Source: Methanobrevibacter millerae (GTDB taxonomy: Archaea > Methanobacteriota > Methanobacteria > Methanobacteriales > Methanobacteriaceae). Taken from it: a DNA stretch of 64,000 nt. Made by a program: the position numbers and the translations under genes. Where the stretch lies: the NCBI RefSeq assembly GCF_001477655.1, contig NZ_CP011266.1:1348001-1412000 (forward strand), read 5' to 3'. Shown one piece after another: positions 1-8,864 of the stretch. The number at the start of each line of letters is the position of its first letter. Position 1 is the first letter of the stretch. A model generated the notes under the pieces. It was not told where the DNA came from and did no database searches. It saw only the letters and a list, made by a program, of their open reading frames with translations.

Positions 1-227
1 TAATCTTTTTTCAATACTTTTTTTAATTCATCCAAATCAGAACGAGAATTAATGACTCCAATTTCAATAAGCTCATTATAAACATCAGGAGTTAAAATTG
101 AATCCTCAGTATTTTTTATATTGTTCCTTTCACAGAAAACCTCGATTAAACGTGTAAACACATCAATTTCTTCAAGGAAAAAACGTTTTTCACTTTTGTC
201 TAAACCAGTGACACAATTGAAAATCAT
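1..227 (-). CDS. Hypothetical protein, 3' end cut off by the window edge
   Basis: An open frame starts at an ATG at 227 (reading leftward) with a GGAG ribosome site a few bases before it, and stays open to the window edge (75 codons seen). It begins MIFNCVTGLDKSEKRF and looks soluble and helical. It starts 44 bases after the stop of the cytosine methyltransferase in the same direction, so it is probably co-transcribed with it. A gene in that position could be the partner restriction enzyme or an accessory protein, but the visible part shows no motif I recognise. Function unknown. Confidence 0.6.
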   Translation of the reverse strand, partial: MIFNCVTGLDKSEKRFFLEEIDVFTRLIEVFCERNNIKNTEDSILTPDVYNELIEIGVINSRSDLDELKKVLKKD

Positions 228-271
228 AATATTTACTCCAAATATATATTGAATTTTTTAGAATAAATAAT

Positions 272-1966
272 TTAATCTTCATTATCTGTAATCAATACAG
301 GATAAGATTCAAAAATTTGAGATAAAATATTAATTAAAACATCAACAACTATTGAATTACCTGCCTGCTGATAGACTGATGTATCAGATACTACAATTTT
401 CCAATTATCTGAAAATCCCATTAACCTCAAACATTCTCTTGGAGTCAGTCTGCGAATTTTTCCATCAGTTGTTACATAATTATCAGTCCCCGCTCTATGC
501 ATTTTATGCATTGTAGATAAAAGAGGTAATGCAATTTTCCGGTCGATTTCCGGTTCACCATATAATCCATTAGGTCCTGAAGACAAAATTGTTTTTTTTA
601 TTCTTTCAGATAAAAAGTACTTTTCATCAATTTTTTCTTTTTTATCAGTTTGTATAAATTTTAATGTTTTATCCGGTAAAAATGTACCATAAGGAGCATT
701 ATCTAATAAAAAATCTTTCATATAATGTTCCAACGGAATAGATTTTGGAAATTCAAAATTTTTAACCAAATCCAAATCTGAACGGAAACCTACAACAAAA
801 ATTCTATTCCTTGATTGCGGAATCCCATAATCCACAGCATTCAATACAGATGGTTTATCTTCATGGGTGAAAAAAATATTATAACCTAATTCCTTAAACA
901 CTTCTTTCATTTTATCCCATGTCCTGCCGCAGTCATTGCTTAATACTGCCCGCACATTTTCATATATGAATACTTTAGGTTGAATTTCATCCACAAGTCG
1001 CGCATATTCATAAAATAATGTTCCGCGGGTATCAGATAATCCTCTTTTTTTACCCAAAGATGAGAATGACTGGCAAGGACTTCCACCAACAAACAAGTCA
1101 ACTTGATTTCTATATTGTGTACCGTCCAAAAAAGTTACATCCCAATGAAAATTATTATCAGAACACTCATAATTGGCCATATAACTAGTTTTTACTTTAT
1201 TTCTTTTTTCATTTCCATGATACAAATTGTCGACATATTCTTTCTTTTTGGAATAATCCTCAATTTTATTAATTTCATTCAAATGCTTCAAAGACTCAAT
1301 TTTTCCATATAATTGACTAACCCTCTGGCTTAAATTTCTTACTCTATTGATTACTCTTCTACCATTGTTGTCCTCTAAAAAAACATGCATATCTTTTAAT
1401 GACTTACTTATTTGGGACCAATCAATATCATATTGAGATATAAATTTCATATCATCTTTACCAAGATCATCCAAAGAATTATCTCTCTTGAAATCATTAG
1501 TAAGTTTTAATATTGCCCGGAGTAAAATTAATTTTTTTTCAGTTAATGAATAATCATCCGAATTAAGAATATATATAAAGGTATTGAATAAATTTAATCT
1601 AGTTTTATTTAATTCTGATGAATTAATAATATTTTCTAATATGCTGATAATGATAGCTATTTTATCTTTAACAATTATATTATTCAAAATATCTTTCAAT
1701 TCATCATATTCGTTTTCTGCCAGATGAAGCATATTTAATAATTGTAACTCATAGGAATCATCTTCAGAAAATTTCATATCTTCAATCAGTGACTTTAAAA
1801 CTGACAACTCATCATTAATCTGGTCCATATCAACATCTATTTTTTTTGAAAAAATATCTATATCACCATTATCACAAGCAAAGACAATGTCACTGCCAAT
1901 ATTCATACGATTTAGTGCATGTTCAACGGCTCCTATACCACTAAACACAGTTGCTAATTTAATCAT
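272..1966 (-). CDS. DNA (cytosine-5-)-methyltransferase with large internal insertion
   Basis: Methylates C5 of cytosine in a specific DNA site using S-adenosylmethionine. Visible family motifs: FSGIGAVEHAL (motif I, SAM binding, residues 8-18), GGSPCQSFS (motif IV, catalytic Cys, about residue 298), YENVRAV (motif VI), QSRNRIFVVG (motif VIII) and QQAGNSIVVDVL (motif X, C-terminal). Between motif I and the region before motif IV lies a helical, charged insertion of roughly 220 residues where ordinary enzymes have far fewer. That makes the protein 564 residues rather than the usual 310-450. The ATG at 1966 has GAGGAATC upstream. The next gene leftward starts 44 bases on and may be its restriction partner. 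The recognition site cannot be read from sequence. Family assignment is firm; the role of the insertion is unknown. Confidence 0.93.
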   Translation of the reverse strand: MIKLATVFSGIGAVEHALNRMNIGSDIVFACDNGDIDIFSKKIDVDMDQINDELSVLKSLIEDMKFSEDDSYELQLLNMLHLAENEYDELKDILNNIIVKDKIAIIISILENIINSSELNKTRLNLFNTFIYILNSDDYSLTEKKLILLRAILKLTNDFKRDNSLDDLGKDDMKFISQYDIDWSQISKSLKDMHVFLEDNNGRRVINRVRNLSQRVSQLYGKIESLKHLNEINKIEDYSKKKEYVDNLYHGNEKRNKVKTSYMANYECSDNNFHWDVTFLDGTQYRNQVDLFVGGSPCQSFSSLGKKRGLSDTRGTLFYEYARLVDEIQPKVFIYENVRAVLSNDCGRTWDKMKEVFKELGYNIFFTHEDKPSVLNAVDYGIPQSRNRIFVVGFRSDLDLVKNFEFPKSIPLEHYMKDFLLDNAPYGTFLPDKTLKFIQTDKKEKIDEKYFLSERIKKTILSSGPNGLYGEPEIDRKIALPLLSTMHKMHRAGTDNYVTTDGKIRRLTPRECLRLMGFSDNWKIVVSDTSVYQQAGNSIVVDVLINILSQIFESYPVLITDNED

Positions 1967-2204
1967 TGTTGATTCCTCACAAATACATAGTCATATATTA
2001 TTCAATAGAATAAAATATAATCTCATATAAAATATTTATTATTTACATTACAATATTATCCAAAAAGTTAATTAAAATTTAAAATCAAATTCAATCATCT
2101 GATATTTAAGTAACAATACATCATTTTAATTATAACCAAACTAAAATTTAGTTCTATATTTTTTCTATAAAATAACAATTTTACTTAAATTAAAATATTA
2201 ATGA

Positions 2205-2277
2205 AGCCTTAGGGGGGATTCGAACCCCCGACTTCCACCTTACCAAGGTGGCGCTCTACCAGCTGAGCCACTAAGGC
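2205..2277 (-). tRNA. tRNA-Thr (anticodon GGT)
   Basis: A 72-base cloverleaf plus a discriminator U folds on the minus strand: a perfect 7-bp acceptor stem (GCCTTAG/CTAAGGC), D arm AGCTGGTA, anticodon loop TTGGTAA (anticodon GGT, Thr) and T arm with TTCGAAT. U at position 73 is usual for archaeal tRNA-Thr. CCA is not encoded. It lies 30 bases downstream of tRNA-Leu, so the two are probably one transcript. Confidence 0.97.
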
Positions 2278-2307
2278 AAGACAAATACTAAATTCTAAAA
2301 AATATGA

Positions 2308-2390
<83 letters not shown>

Positions 2391-2414
2391 ATATAATAAT
2401 GTATTATTCCATAT

Positions 2415-2430
2415 ACTATATATAATTTAT
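2415..2430 (-). promoter_or_regulatory. TATA box of the tRNA-Leu/tRNA-Thr unit
   Basis: Read on the minus strand, TTATATATAG lies about 27-37 bases before the tRNA-Leu 5' end, the normal distance for an archaeal TATA box. There is no gene between it and the tRNA. Confidence 0.6.
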
Positions 2431-2455
2431 TCTAAAATTATTAATAAAAAAAATA

Positions 2456-3358
2456 TTAATCTTCTGAATTGAAATAATCCATATCTATCTTTTTTACATC
2501 ATATGAATGAACTATTGAAGTACCTAAATTAAATTCAATCATTAATTTTGCAAGTTTTTTTCCATCAATAAGAACAATTGATCTTTCAGAATGATTTTTT
2601 ACATAATTTTTTGCATTTTTTGAAAAATAAGAAGTAGTAATGAAAACTCCTTTTTTTATTCCCTTACCACTTAATGCCCCAGCAAATCTTTGTAAATCTG
2701 GACGACCAATAGAATTTTCATGACGTTTTGCCTGAATAGCTATTTTATCCAAACCTAAAATATCTTCATTTATAATACCATCTATACCTTCATCATTTGA
2801 TTGTTGAGTAGGTCTTCCAGCATCATCTCTAAAACCACCATAACCCATTTTCAATAATAAATCGACAACTAATTTTTCAAAGAATTTTGAATCCTTAGAT
2901 TTAATTTCATCAAGGATTGATTCTGACAATTCTTCATTAATTTCATTATATGCAACATCTAATCTTTCAGAAGGAGATTGGTTTTGATTATCACCAACCA
3001 TATTATCTTTATTTTTTTCTAAATTTCTATATTTTTTAAATGAATCATAATTATTTAAAAAATTTTCATCAATTTGATTTATTTCTTGGTTTAAAACTTT
3101 CTTTCCCTCTTCAGATATTAAATATTTGCCTCGTTCTATTCTTTTTAAAAGAGTAGCCCGATATAAATGATTAACTGCCCATTGGGTTCTATCTTCATAT
3201 TTAAGTTTAGAACCTTTTGAAGTTTTTTCATTCAAATCATTTTCATTCAATTCAAAAAATTTTGCTATATAATTAGATACCTCTTTTTTTGTATGAATAT
3301 CATTATCCTTAAAAAAAGAAAGCACTGGAAAATAAAATTCTTTAAATTTTGGAATCAT
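2456..3358 (-). CDS. Mrr-like restriction endonuclease
   Basis: Predicted nuclease that cuts modified or foreign DNA (Mrr family, type IV restriction). The N-terminal ~90 residues resemble the Mrr winged-helix domain. The C-terminal part holds the catalytic core: FEKLVVDLLLKMGYGG, then DEGIDGII and IAIQAKR, the D...QxK form of the PD-(D/E)xK site, followed by the helix with GRPDLQRFAGAL. The start is ATG 3358, because GGGGATGAT sits just upstream; an in-frame TTG at 3376 would lie before that site. It lies 29 bases after the DUF2075 gene in the same direction and is probably in one transcript with it and the MazG-like gene. The length (300 residues) is normal for Mrr. Confidence 0.88.
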   Translation of the reverse strand: MIPKFKEFYFPVLSFFKDNDIHTKKEVSNYIAKFFELNENDLNEKTSKGSKLKYEDRTQWAVNHLYRATLLKRIERGKYLISEEGKKVLNQEINQIDENFLNNYDSFKKYRNLEKNKDNMVGDNQNQSPSERLDVAYNEINEELSESILDEIKSKDSKFFEKLVVDLLLKMGYGGFRDDAGRPTQQSNDEGIDGIINEDILGLDKIAIQAKRHENSIGRPDLQRFAGALSGKGIKKGVFITTSYFSKNAKNYVKNHSERSIVLIDGKKLAKLMIEFNLGTSIVHSYDVKKIDMDYFNSED

Positions 3359-3387
3359 TATATCATCCCCATACAATTATAAATATA

Positions 3388-5262
3388 TTAAAATAATTTT
3401 TCAATTTTTTCCTTAAAATAACTCTGAAGAGCCATATCCTCACAGTAAATAAAACATCCCTTCATTCCACGAGTCATTAATGTACGATAAGTATTTTTAA
3501 TAATTTCATCAGCAACTTCTAAAGCTTCATCAGGATTTTCTTTATACAACTTTTTTATTCCTTTCAAAGACTGATCTGTTCGTGCACGTGAATTAAAATC
3601 TGTGATAATATGTTCCCCATCAAATTGCATATCTTCACCAATAATTACTCCAACGTAATCAAATTCAAGGCCCTGTGACGTGTGAATACACCCCACTTCA
3701 TTAACGGAATCCTCATCTATTGCCCATGTATCTGAATTTCCAAGATTCCAGCTCATTGAAAAGTCGCCAATTTCTATATCATGAACATTGGAATCATTTT
3801 TACCTTCCTTAATCCAGTTCCAGCAATATCCAGCCAACAATCTTGCATTGTTTTTTTCCTTATTTTTCTCAAAAATCAGTTCTTTCAATTCATTTGCATC
3901 ATCGATTACTCTAAAATCATAGTCAAATTCAAATCCATCATAGTTTGCCGTGTCTTCAATTTCCAATACATCTGTTAACCATGATAAATAACCGTCTGAT
4001 CCGTTGCATCTGAACTGTGATTCAAGCTTTACCTGCTCAACTTCACAATCAAACTCCTGGGCAAATATTTTAATCTCTGAAATGCTGCCATAATCCTTTA
4101 GAGTAACCTTCTGATGTTTATCAATGAAAAATACTGAAAACTTTGATGCATTTATTATTTCCTTTATCTGGTTTTCACCTAAATTACCAAACAGTCCAGA
4201 TTTTTCATTTAAACGATGGGCTTCATCAACTATCAGCACGTCAAATTCGTTTTCATTGGATTTGGTAAATGAACCTGATCCTTTAAACAGTGCTTTCAGA
4301 TAGCTTTGTGTATAGTTGCTTCCCCTTAATTTTTCAAAAAATACGTTTCTTGGAGCGGAGTTTTTCGTAACATACAATGCATTGAGCTCATCATTTATCA
4401 AATCAACCAGTAAGTTAATAGCTACAACTGATTTTCCGGTTCCAGGTCCACCTTCAACTATTAATACCCTTTTTTTATCATCACAGTATGAATCACGTGC
4501 CATTTTAACTGCAAGCTCATAGGCAACCTTCTGCTCATCAATCATATAAAAGAATCTGTTTCCTTCAAGCATTCCTCGAAGACAATCCTGCAATTTTTTT
4601 GAAGGCCTGATTTTACCGTTGTCAATCCTGTATAAAATATCTGTTGAATCACCTGTTTTGATATATTTTTTAATGAACTGCCTTAACTTCAATGCATCAC
4701 GTTTACCATATAATGGAGCCAAATCATAATATTTCTTATAAATTTCATCTGTTAATGCTTCATCATGTTTAAAATCATAATTATGCAAATATGCACATGG
4801 ATATAACTCAATTGCATCTTCTTCAACGGTTTCATTAAAGTTTTCTATTAATGAAGCATATGTCCATGCCTGATATGACGGATGGGTGGTCTCACGAACT
4901 CCACCACCCAAAAATGTTTTAACAATTGCATCCTTGCCGGTAACTTTTTCAGCAGAATCCCATTGTTTTAACTCAATAATGACAACAGAATCCGTTTTAT
5001 TATCATCCTGACCTGTCAGTATAAAATCGATTCTTTTAGATGTTGTTGGAATGGTAAACTCAATAGCTACACCACAATCATCAGGGATTTCAGAATCAAC
5101 CAAAATCTTGTTCATGAATTCCATTGAATTTTCCCAAGATCTAATCTGTGCTTTGGCAGATTTTCCAATTTTTTCCTTATATACATCATATATTTCATCA
5201 GAAATTGAACCCAATAGAACTGAATTGCAGAATTCCTCTTTTGTTGCCTCATAAACTATCAT
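3388..5262 (-). CDS. DUF2075 ATPase/helicase-like protein with nuclease-like N-terminus
   Basis: A P-loop NTPase of the DUF2075 family. Seen in order: an N-terminal region of ~240 residues with RIDFILTG...VVIIELKQW, which has the D...ExK look of a RecB-type nuclease fold; Walker A EGGPGTGKSVVA; Walker B FDVLIVDEAHRL; LESQFRCNG (motif IV-like); VGCIHTSQGLEFD (motif V); and NTYRTLMTRGMKG (motif VI). The layout is that of an SF1-like DNA/RNA translocase. The start is ATG 5262, with GGGGTGT upstream; it overlaps the end of the MazG-like gene by 14 bases. Such proteins often sit in defence islands, and the Mrr-like nuclease directly after it fits that. Exact substrate unknown. Confidence 0.85.
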   Translation of the reverse strand: MIVYEATKEEFCNSVLLGSISDEIYDVYKEKIGKSAKAQIRSWENSMEFMNKILVDSEIPDDCGVAIEFTIPTTSKRIDFILTGQDDNKTDSVVIIELKQWDSAEKVTGKDAIVKTFLGGGVRETTHPSYQAWTYASLIENFNETVEEDAIELYPCAYLHNYDFKHDEALTDEIYKKYYDLAPLYGKRDALKLRQFIKKYIKTGDSTDILYRIDNGKIRPSKKLQDCLRGMLEGNRFFYMIDEQKVAYELAVKMARDSYCDDKKRVLIVEGGPGTGKSVVAINLLVDLINDELNALYVTKNSAPRNVFFEKLRGSNYTQSYLKALFKGSGSFTKSNENEFDVLIVDEAHRLNEKSGLFGNLGENQIKEIINASKFSVFFIDKHQKVTLKDYGSISEIKIFAQEFDCEVEQVKLESQFRCNGSDGYLSWLTDVLEIEDTANYDGFEFDYDFRVIDDANELKELIFEKNKEKNNARLLAGYCWNWIKEGKNDSNVHDIEIGDFSMSWNLGNSDTWAIDEDSVNEVGCIHTSQGLEFDYVGVIIGEDMQFDGEHIITDFNSRARTDQSLKGIKKLYKENPDEALEVADEIIKNTYRTLMTRGMKGCFIYCEDMALQSYFKEKIEKLF

Positions 5263-5563
5263 ACTTAGTTGACACCCCATATGATTTTTCAACAGGATAC
5301 TTAATGGCATTTTTCTTCATTTTATTTAATATTATTTCCTTAATATCCAAATTTAATGAATCCGCCATATACATTGAATAAATTAAAACATCTGCCAGTT
5401 CATCTGCAACTTCATCAATATCATATTCCTTTCCCCATTGAAAATGTTCTAATAATTCTGCTGCTTCAATAGATATTGATTTTGCAAGGTTTTCAGGCGT
5501 GTGAAACTTTTTCCAGTCACGTTCCTCTTGAAATTTTATTAATTCTTTTTTTACTTCATCCAT
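5249..5563 (-). CDS. MazG-like nucleotide pyrophosphohydrolase
   Basis: A small all-alpha NTP pyrophosphohydrolase of the MazG/RS21-C6 type, which hydrolyses (d)NTPs to the monophosphate and removes odd or alarm nucleotides. Seen: FQEERDW, then EAAELLEHFQW and DELADVLIYSMYMAD, the ExxE...ExxD metal-binding helices of the family. The ~104-residue length is normal. The open frame extends 21 codons upstream, but the sensible start is MDEVKKEL at 5563 (5572 is a close alternative); the ribosome site is weak. It overlaps the DUF2075 gene, so the two are translationally coupled. MazG-like enzymes occur in defence operons as well as in housekeeping, and context favours the first. Confidence 0.85.
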   Translation of the reverse strand: MDEVKKELIKFQEERDWKKFHTPENLAKSISIEAAELLEHFQWGKEYDIDEVADELADVLIYSMYMADSLNLDIKEIILNKMKKNAIKYPVEKSYGVSTKYDSL

Positions 5564-5793
5564 GTGAATCATTATTAATTTGATTATAATATTAATATGC
5601 CATTTGAAATATTTACTTATTTCCAAAAAATTGATTTAAAATTTAATTGAACTCTGGTTTATTACATTAATACAGTTGGAAGAACAACTATTGTAATCGC
5701 ATTAACATGACCTTAATCATTATTGATGTTATAATTTTTCACATAATTGATTTAATTCATCATCAGATAAATTTTCTTGATGTAACCATTTTA

Positions 5794-6978
5794 TTAATCA
5801 TTTCTTTGATTAAATAGATTTAAAAATGTTTCTATAGGTATATTCATATTATACTCAGTGAAGGGATTTATTGCAATTAAAGAATATTTGTCAGTTTGTT
5901 TTAACAAATCTGCTAAATCACTCATATATAATACATATGTTGAACTTCTAAAATTTGCAGCTTCCATCATTTCGTTACTTGTAAATAATGGAACAACTTT
6001 ATTTCCGTTATTATCCGTTAAATATTCAATATTAAAACCAATTTGTCCGGCAGGTTCAATTACATCACCCATTTTTGCATTTTCAATACCTTCAAATATA
6101 TTTTCACTATAACTAACAGGCATAGATAATCTAGATTCTTTTAGTATATTTAAAAATTCAAATTGCATTATTGGTGTTATTTCTTCTTTCATCAATTCTT
6201 CCAATCTTTTATTATCATCAGGGGTTTCATTTTTTAATCCATCAGTATTTTCATCACATATATGATTTAAATAATCATTAAATTCAGAAACTTCATCTAA
6301 AATATTTTTAAAGTATTTTGCTGTATTATACATGTTCTGTTGATTGTGTAAATCTATCAAATAGATTAATATTTGAATTATTTTCGGATTAACACCAACT
6401 TGTATGTTATTTTCTCTAAAATATATTATATCATCTCTAACTGGTTTTTCTTCTTCACCAGATTTTAAAAATATGAAGAAATTAAATAGATGACCGTATA
6501 ATTCCATATTTTGCTGGGTGTGGTATAAATAATCTGCAAGTTTGAAATAATTTGAAGTTAATATATCAACATCATATGCATATTTGAAAATTTCACAGGA
6601 TAATTCTTTTAATTTTTCTTCCTCATGTTTTGATTGATATAATTCACATAATCTAATTAATATTGGTGCTGATACTGGATTAATTTTATTAGCTATTTTT
6701 AAATACTTTTCTGCTTCATCTATCTGTCCCAAATTCATATATGCTATTGAATAAATGGTATAAATATCTTCCAATGCTTCATCTAATTCAAGTGTTTTAA
6801 TTGATTCAATATTTCCAAAATAATAATCAAACAATATTTCTTCCAGAGGATTTGCAAAATGATGATAATCTATAGTTTTATATGATGGATTTTCATCTAA
6901 AAAATCATTAATATAGTTTATTATCTCTTGAAATTGCCCTGAATTTAACAAATCTATTATTTTATCCATAAATTCCAT
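5794..6978 (-). CDS. TPR-repeat protein with SseB-like C-terminal domain
   Basis: A soluble protein of ~394 residues. The first ~270 residues are helical with TPR-type repeats (for example a GQIDEAEKYLKIANKINP unit). The last ~120 residues (from LSMPVSYSENIF, through PLFTSNEMMEAANF, to IAINPFTEYNMNIP) match the layout of the SseB N-terminal domain seen in many bacteria and methanogens, whose role is unclear. The start is ATG 6978, because AAGGTGGT lies six bases before it; the frame is open 15 codons further. It stands alone, divergent from the zinc-ribbon membrane gene. No catalytic motif is seen; probably a protein-interaction factor. Confidence 0.75.
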   Translation of the reverse strand: MEFMDKIIDLLNSGQFQEIINYINDFLDENPSYKTIDYHHFANPLEEILFDYYFGNIESIKTLELDEALEDIYTIYSIAYMNLGQIDEAEKYLKIANKINPVSAPILIRLCELYQSKHEEEKLKELSCEIFKYAYDVDILTSNYFKLADYLYHTQQNMELYGHLFNFFIFLKSGEEEKPVRDDIIYFRENNIQVGVNPKIIQILIYLIDLHNQQNMYNTAKYFKNILDEVSEFNDYLNHICDENTDGLKNETPDDNKRLEELMKEEITPIMQFEFLNILKESRLSMPVSYSENIFEGIENAKMGDVIEPAGQIGFNIEYLTDNNGNKVVPLFTSNEMMEAANFRSSTYVLYMSDLADLLKQTDKYSLIAINPFTEYNMNIPIETFLNLFNQRND

Positions 6979-7094
6979 ATATACCACCTTAATCAAATAT
7001 TTATAACAACAAATTAATAACAATTACTATATTAAAGAATGATAACTTTATTACACCAAGAATATAATACTATTATAATAAGGAGGGCATGTTT

Positions 7095-7973
7095 ATGGTT
7101 CAATATTGTAGAAAATGTGGAGCAGAACTTGATGATGATTCAAAATTCTGTGCGGAATGCGGATTTTTACTTGATGATGATCCGACAAAAGAAAAAACAG
7201 AAAATAATGTCAAAAGCATAACTGAGAATCAAAGTATTGAAACAGATGATAAAAATAAATTTTTAAAAAAATTACCTCTGATAATGGCCGCTATAGCAGT
7301 TATTATGGCTATTTTTGAGGGATTGGGAACACCTATGCTGATGGGTTGGGACTCTATCTTAATGGCTATTGGAGTAGGTGTTGCTGGAGGACTCGTTGGA
7401 ATATTTTTAATGGAAAAATTAAACGAACCTCTAATTGCTGCGGTTGAATTTATTGGAGTTGGAGCAATTATTTTCATGCTCATAGGACGTTTTGGAGAAA
7501 TTTCGGCGATATTTTTTATCATAACTGCAATTATCACATTATATTTCAAAGGATTTAAAGCAATCAATAAAAAGCTATGGATAATTCCAGTAATAACTGT
7601 CATAGGAATATTTCTTATTTTAATTTTAGGTGGTGCATTATATCAAATCAATGCTGAAAATTCTGTTACTGTTGGAAATCTGACACAAAACATAACTTAT
7701 GACGGATATGGATATTATACCGGATATATTACAGGAGACATTAAAGTAGATACGAATTTTGATTATTTATCCGTTAATATAAACTACTATGATAAAGATG
7801 GAAAAATAATCAATTCAGGCATTGGCTGGAATGAATTAAATCCTCAAAGCGGACAAACATACAAAATATCTTCTATGTATTTTGAAAAAACACAACCAGT
7901 AAAAGCAGAAATCAAGGTAGTTGATTCAGCAAAATCAAATAATCCTCTATATACCGAAAATATAACTATTTAG
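7095..7973 (+). CDS. Zinc-ribbon membrane protein
   Basis: An N-terminal zinc ribbon (CRKCG ... CAECG) on the cytoplasmic side is followed by an acidic linker. Then come about four hydrophobic segments (roughly residues 60-185, starting at LPLIMAAIAVIMAIF) and an outside C-terminal domain of ~95 residues beginning ALYQINAENSVTVGN. That domain has beta-strand character (YYTGYITGDIKVDTNFDYLSVNINYY) and resembles FxLYD-type extracellular domains. The start is ATG 7095, since AAGGAGGG lies 7 bases before it; ATG 7089 would be too close. Zinc-ribbon plus membrane-stalk proteins are common in Methanobrevibacter, with unknown jobs. Confidence 0.75.
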   Translation: MVQYCRKCGAELDDDSKFCAECGFLLDDDPTKEKTENNVKSITENQSIETDDKNKFLKKLPLIMAAIAVIMAIFEGLGTPMLMGWDSILMAIGVGVAGGLVGIFLMEKLNEPLIAAVEFIGVGAIIFMLIGRFGEISAIFFIITAIITLYFKGFKAINKKLWIIPVITVIGIFLILILGGALYQINAENSVTVGNLTQNITYDGYGYYTGYITGDIKVDTNFDYLSVNINYYDKDGKIINSGIGWNELNPQSGQTYKISSMYFEKTQPVKAEIKVVDSAKSNNPLYTENITI

Positions 7974-8034
7974 TGGAGTTTAAAAACTTCACATAATTAC
8001 TTTTTTTATGAATTGATATTTTAAGTAGCTTTTT

Positions 8035-8787
8035 TCATATATATTTACGCATGAATGATGTATTACACTCCAACTTATCCAATTGCTCATCAGATAAAAC
8101 ATAAGTCTCTTCCAGACTATATGCAATTTGGAGATACTCGTCGCAGGCATAATACCAATTATCATTATCGACATACATTTCATCATTTAAAACATCAGCA
8201 ATACAGTCAAGTAATTCAAAAACAACTTCATACTGATGAATTCCCATTAATTCAAAAATTTCATCACATAAAAAGTTATGTATTTCATCGGCCAAGACAT
8301 CAATGTCATAATATCCGAAATCATAATAATTCTTGCCTTTTGACTTTTCAATGATTTGTTTTAATTTATCAAAATATGGTTTTGAGTCAATTTTAGGTTC
8401 CTTTTTAAATTTGCGAATAAAATCTTCTTTAAGTACCGGATCTTCATTTAAAACATTAATGAAATACTCCCTCAAATGATTATCATCCACAGTTTTAATC
8501 AAATCCAGAAAATCACTTTCCTTTTCCAGGAGGTTATTTTCTTCAACATATCTTAAAACAGCAGCCTGATGCTTGCAATTGTCTTTTCCACAAGTGCAGA
8601 ACATGTAAGTGATTTCATTATCTTTTATATGTATACTAACATGAAAATGTGTTGATTTTTGAAGATTTGCATTTATGTAACCTTCACTTATAATAACTTC
8701 TACAATAGAGTTCATATACCAAAAGGATTGATTAATAACTTCATTTGAAAATTTATCTTCCCAGTTTAATTTATCTACTATTTTCAT
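8035..8787 (-). CDS. SWIM zinc-finger protein
   Basis: A 250-residue protein with a SWIM zinc finger near residues 55-75: FCTCGKDNCKHQAAVL, the CxC...CxH pattern. SWIM fingers bind DNA or proteins and often occur in helicase-linked or transposon-linked genes. The rest is acidic and helical, with no motif I know. The start is ATG 8787, with AGGGTGAT upstream. The frame stays open into the CRISPR trailer (to 8931), but that part is array sequence, not protein. Its 3' end converges on the zinc-ribbon membrane gene 62 bases away. Confidence 0.8.
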   Translation of the reverse strand: MKIVDKLNWEDKFSNEVINQSFWYMNSIVEVIISEGYINANLQKSTHFHVSIHIKDNEITYMFCTCGKDNCKHQAAVLRYVEENNLLEKESDFLDLIKTVDDNHLREYFINVLNEDPVLKEDFIRKFKKEPKIDSKPYFDKLKQIIEKSKGKNYYDFGYYDIDVLADEIHNFLCDEIFELMGIHQYEVVFELLDCIADVLNDEMYVDNDNWYYACDEYLQIAYSLEETYVLSDEQLDKLECNTSFMRKYI

Positions 8788-8864
8788 AATTATATCTATC
8801 ACCCTAATATCTATAAATACAACGGATTTTCTTAAAACATGAAAAAGAGTGCCATGACTTTGAA

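Noticed and set aside
7229-7603. 124-residue minus-strand frame opposite the zinc-ribbon membrane gene
   Set aside because: Antisense shadow of hydrophobic codons; no start signal.
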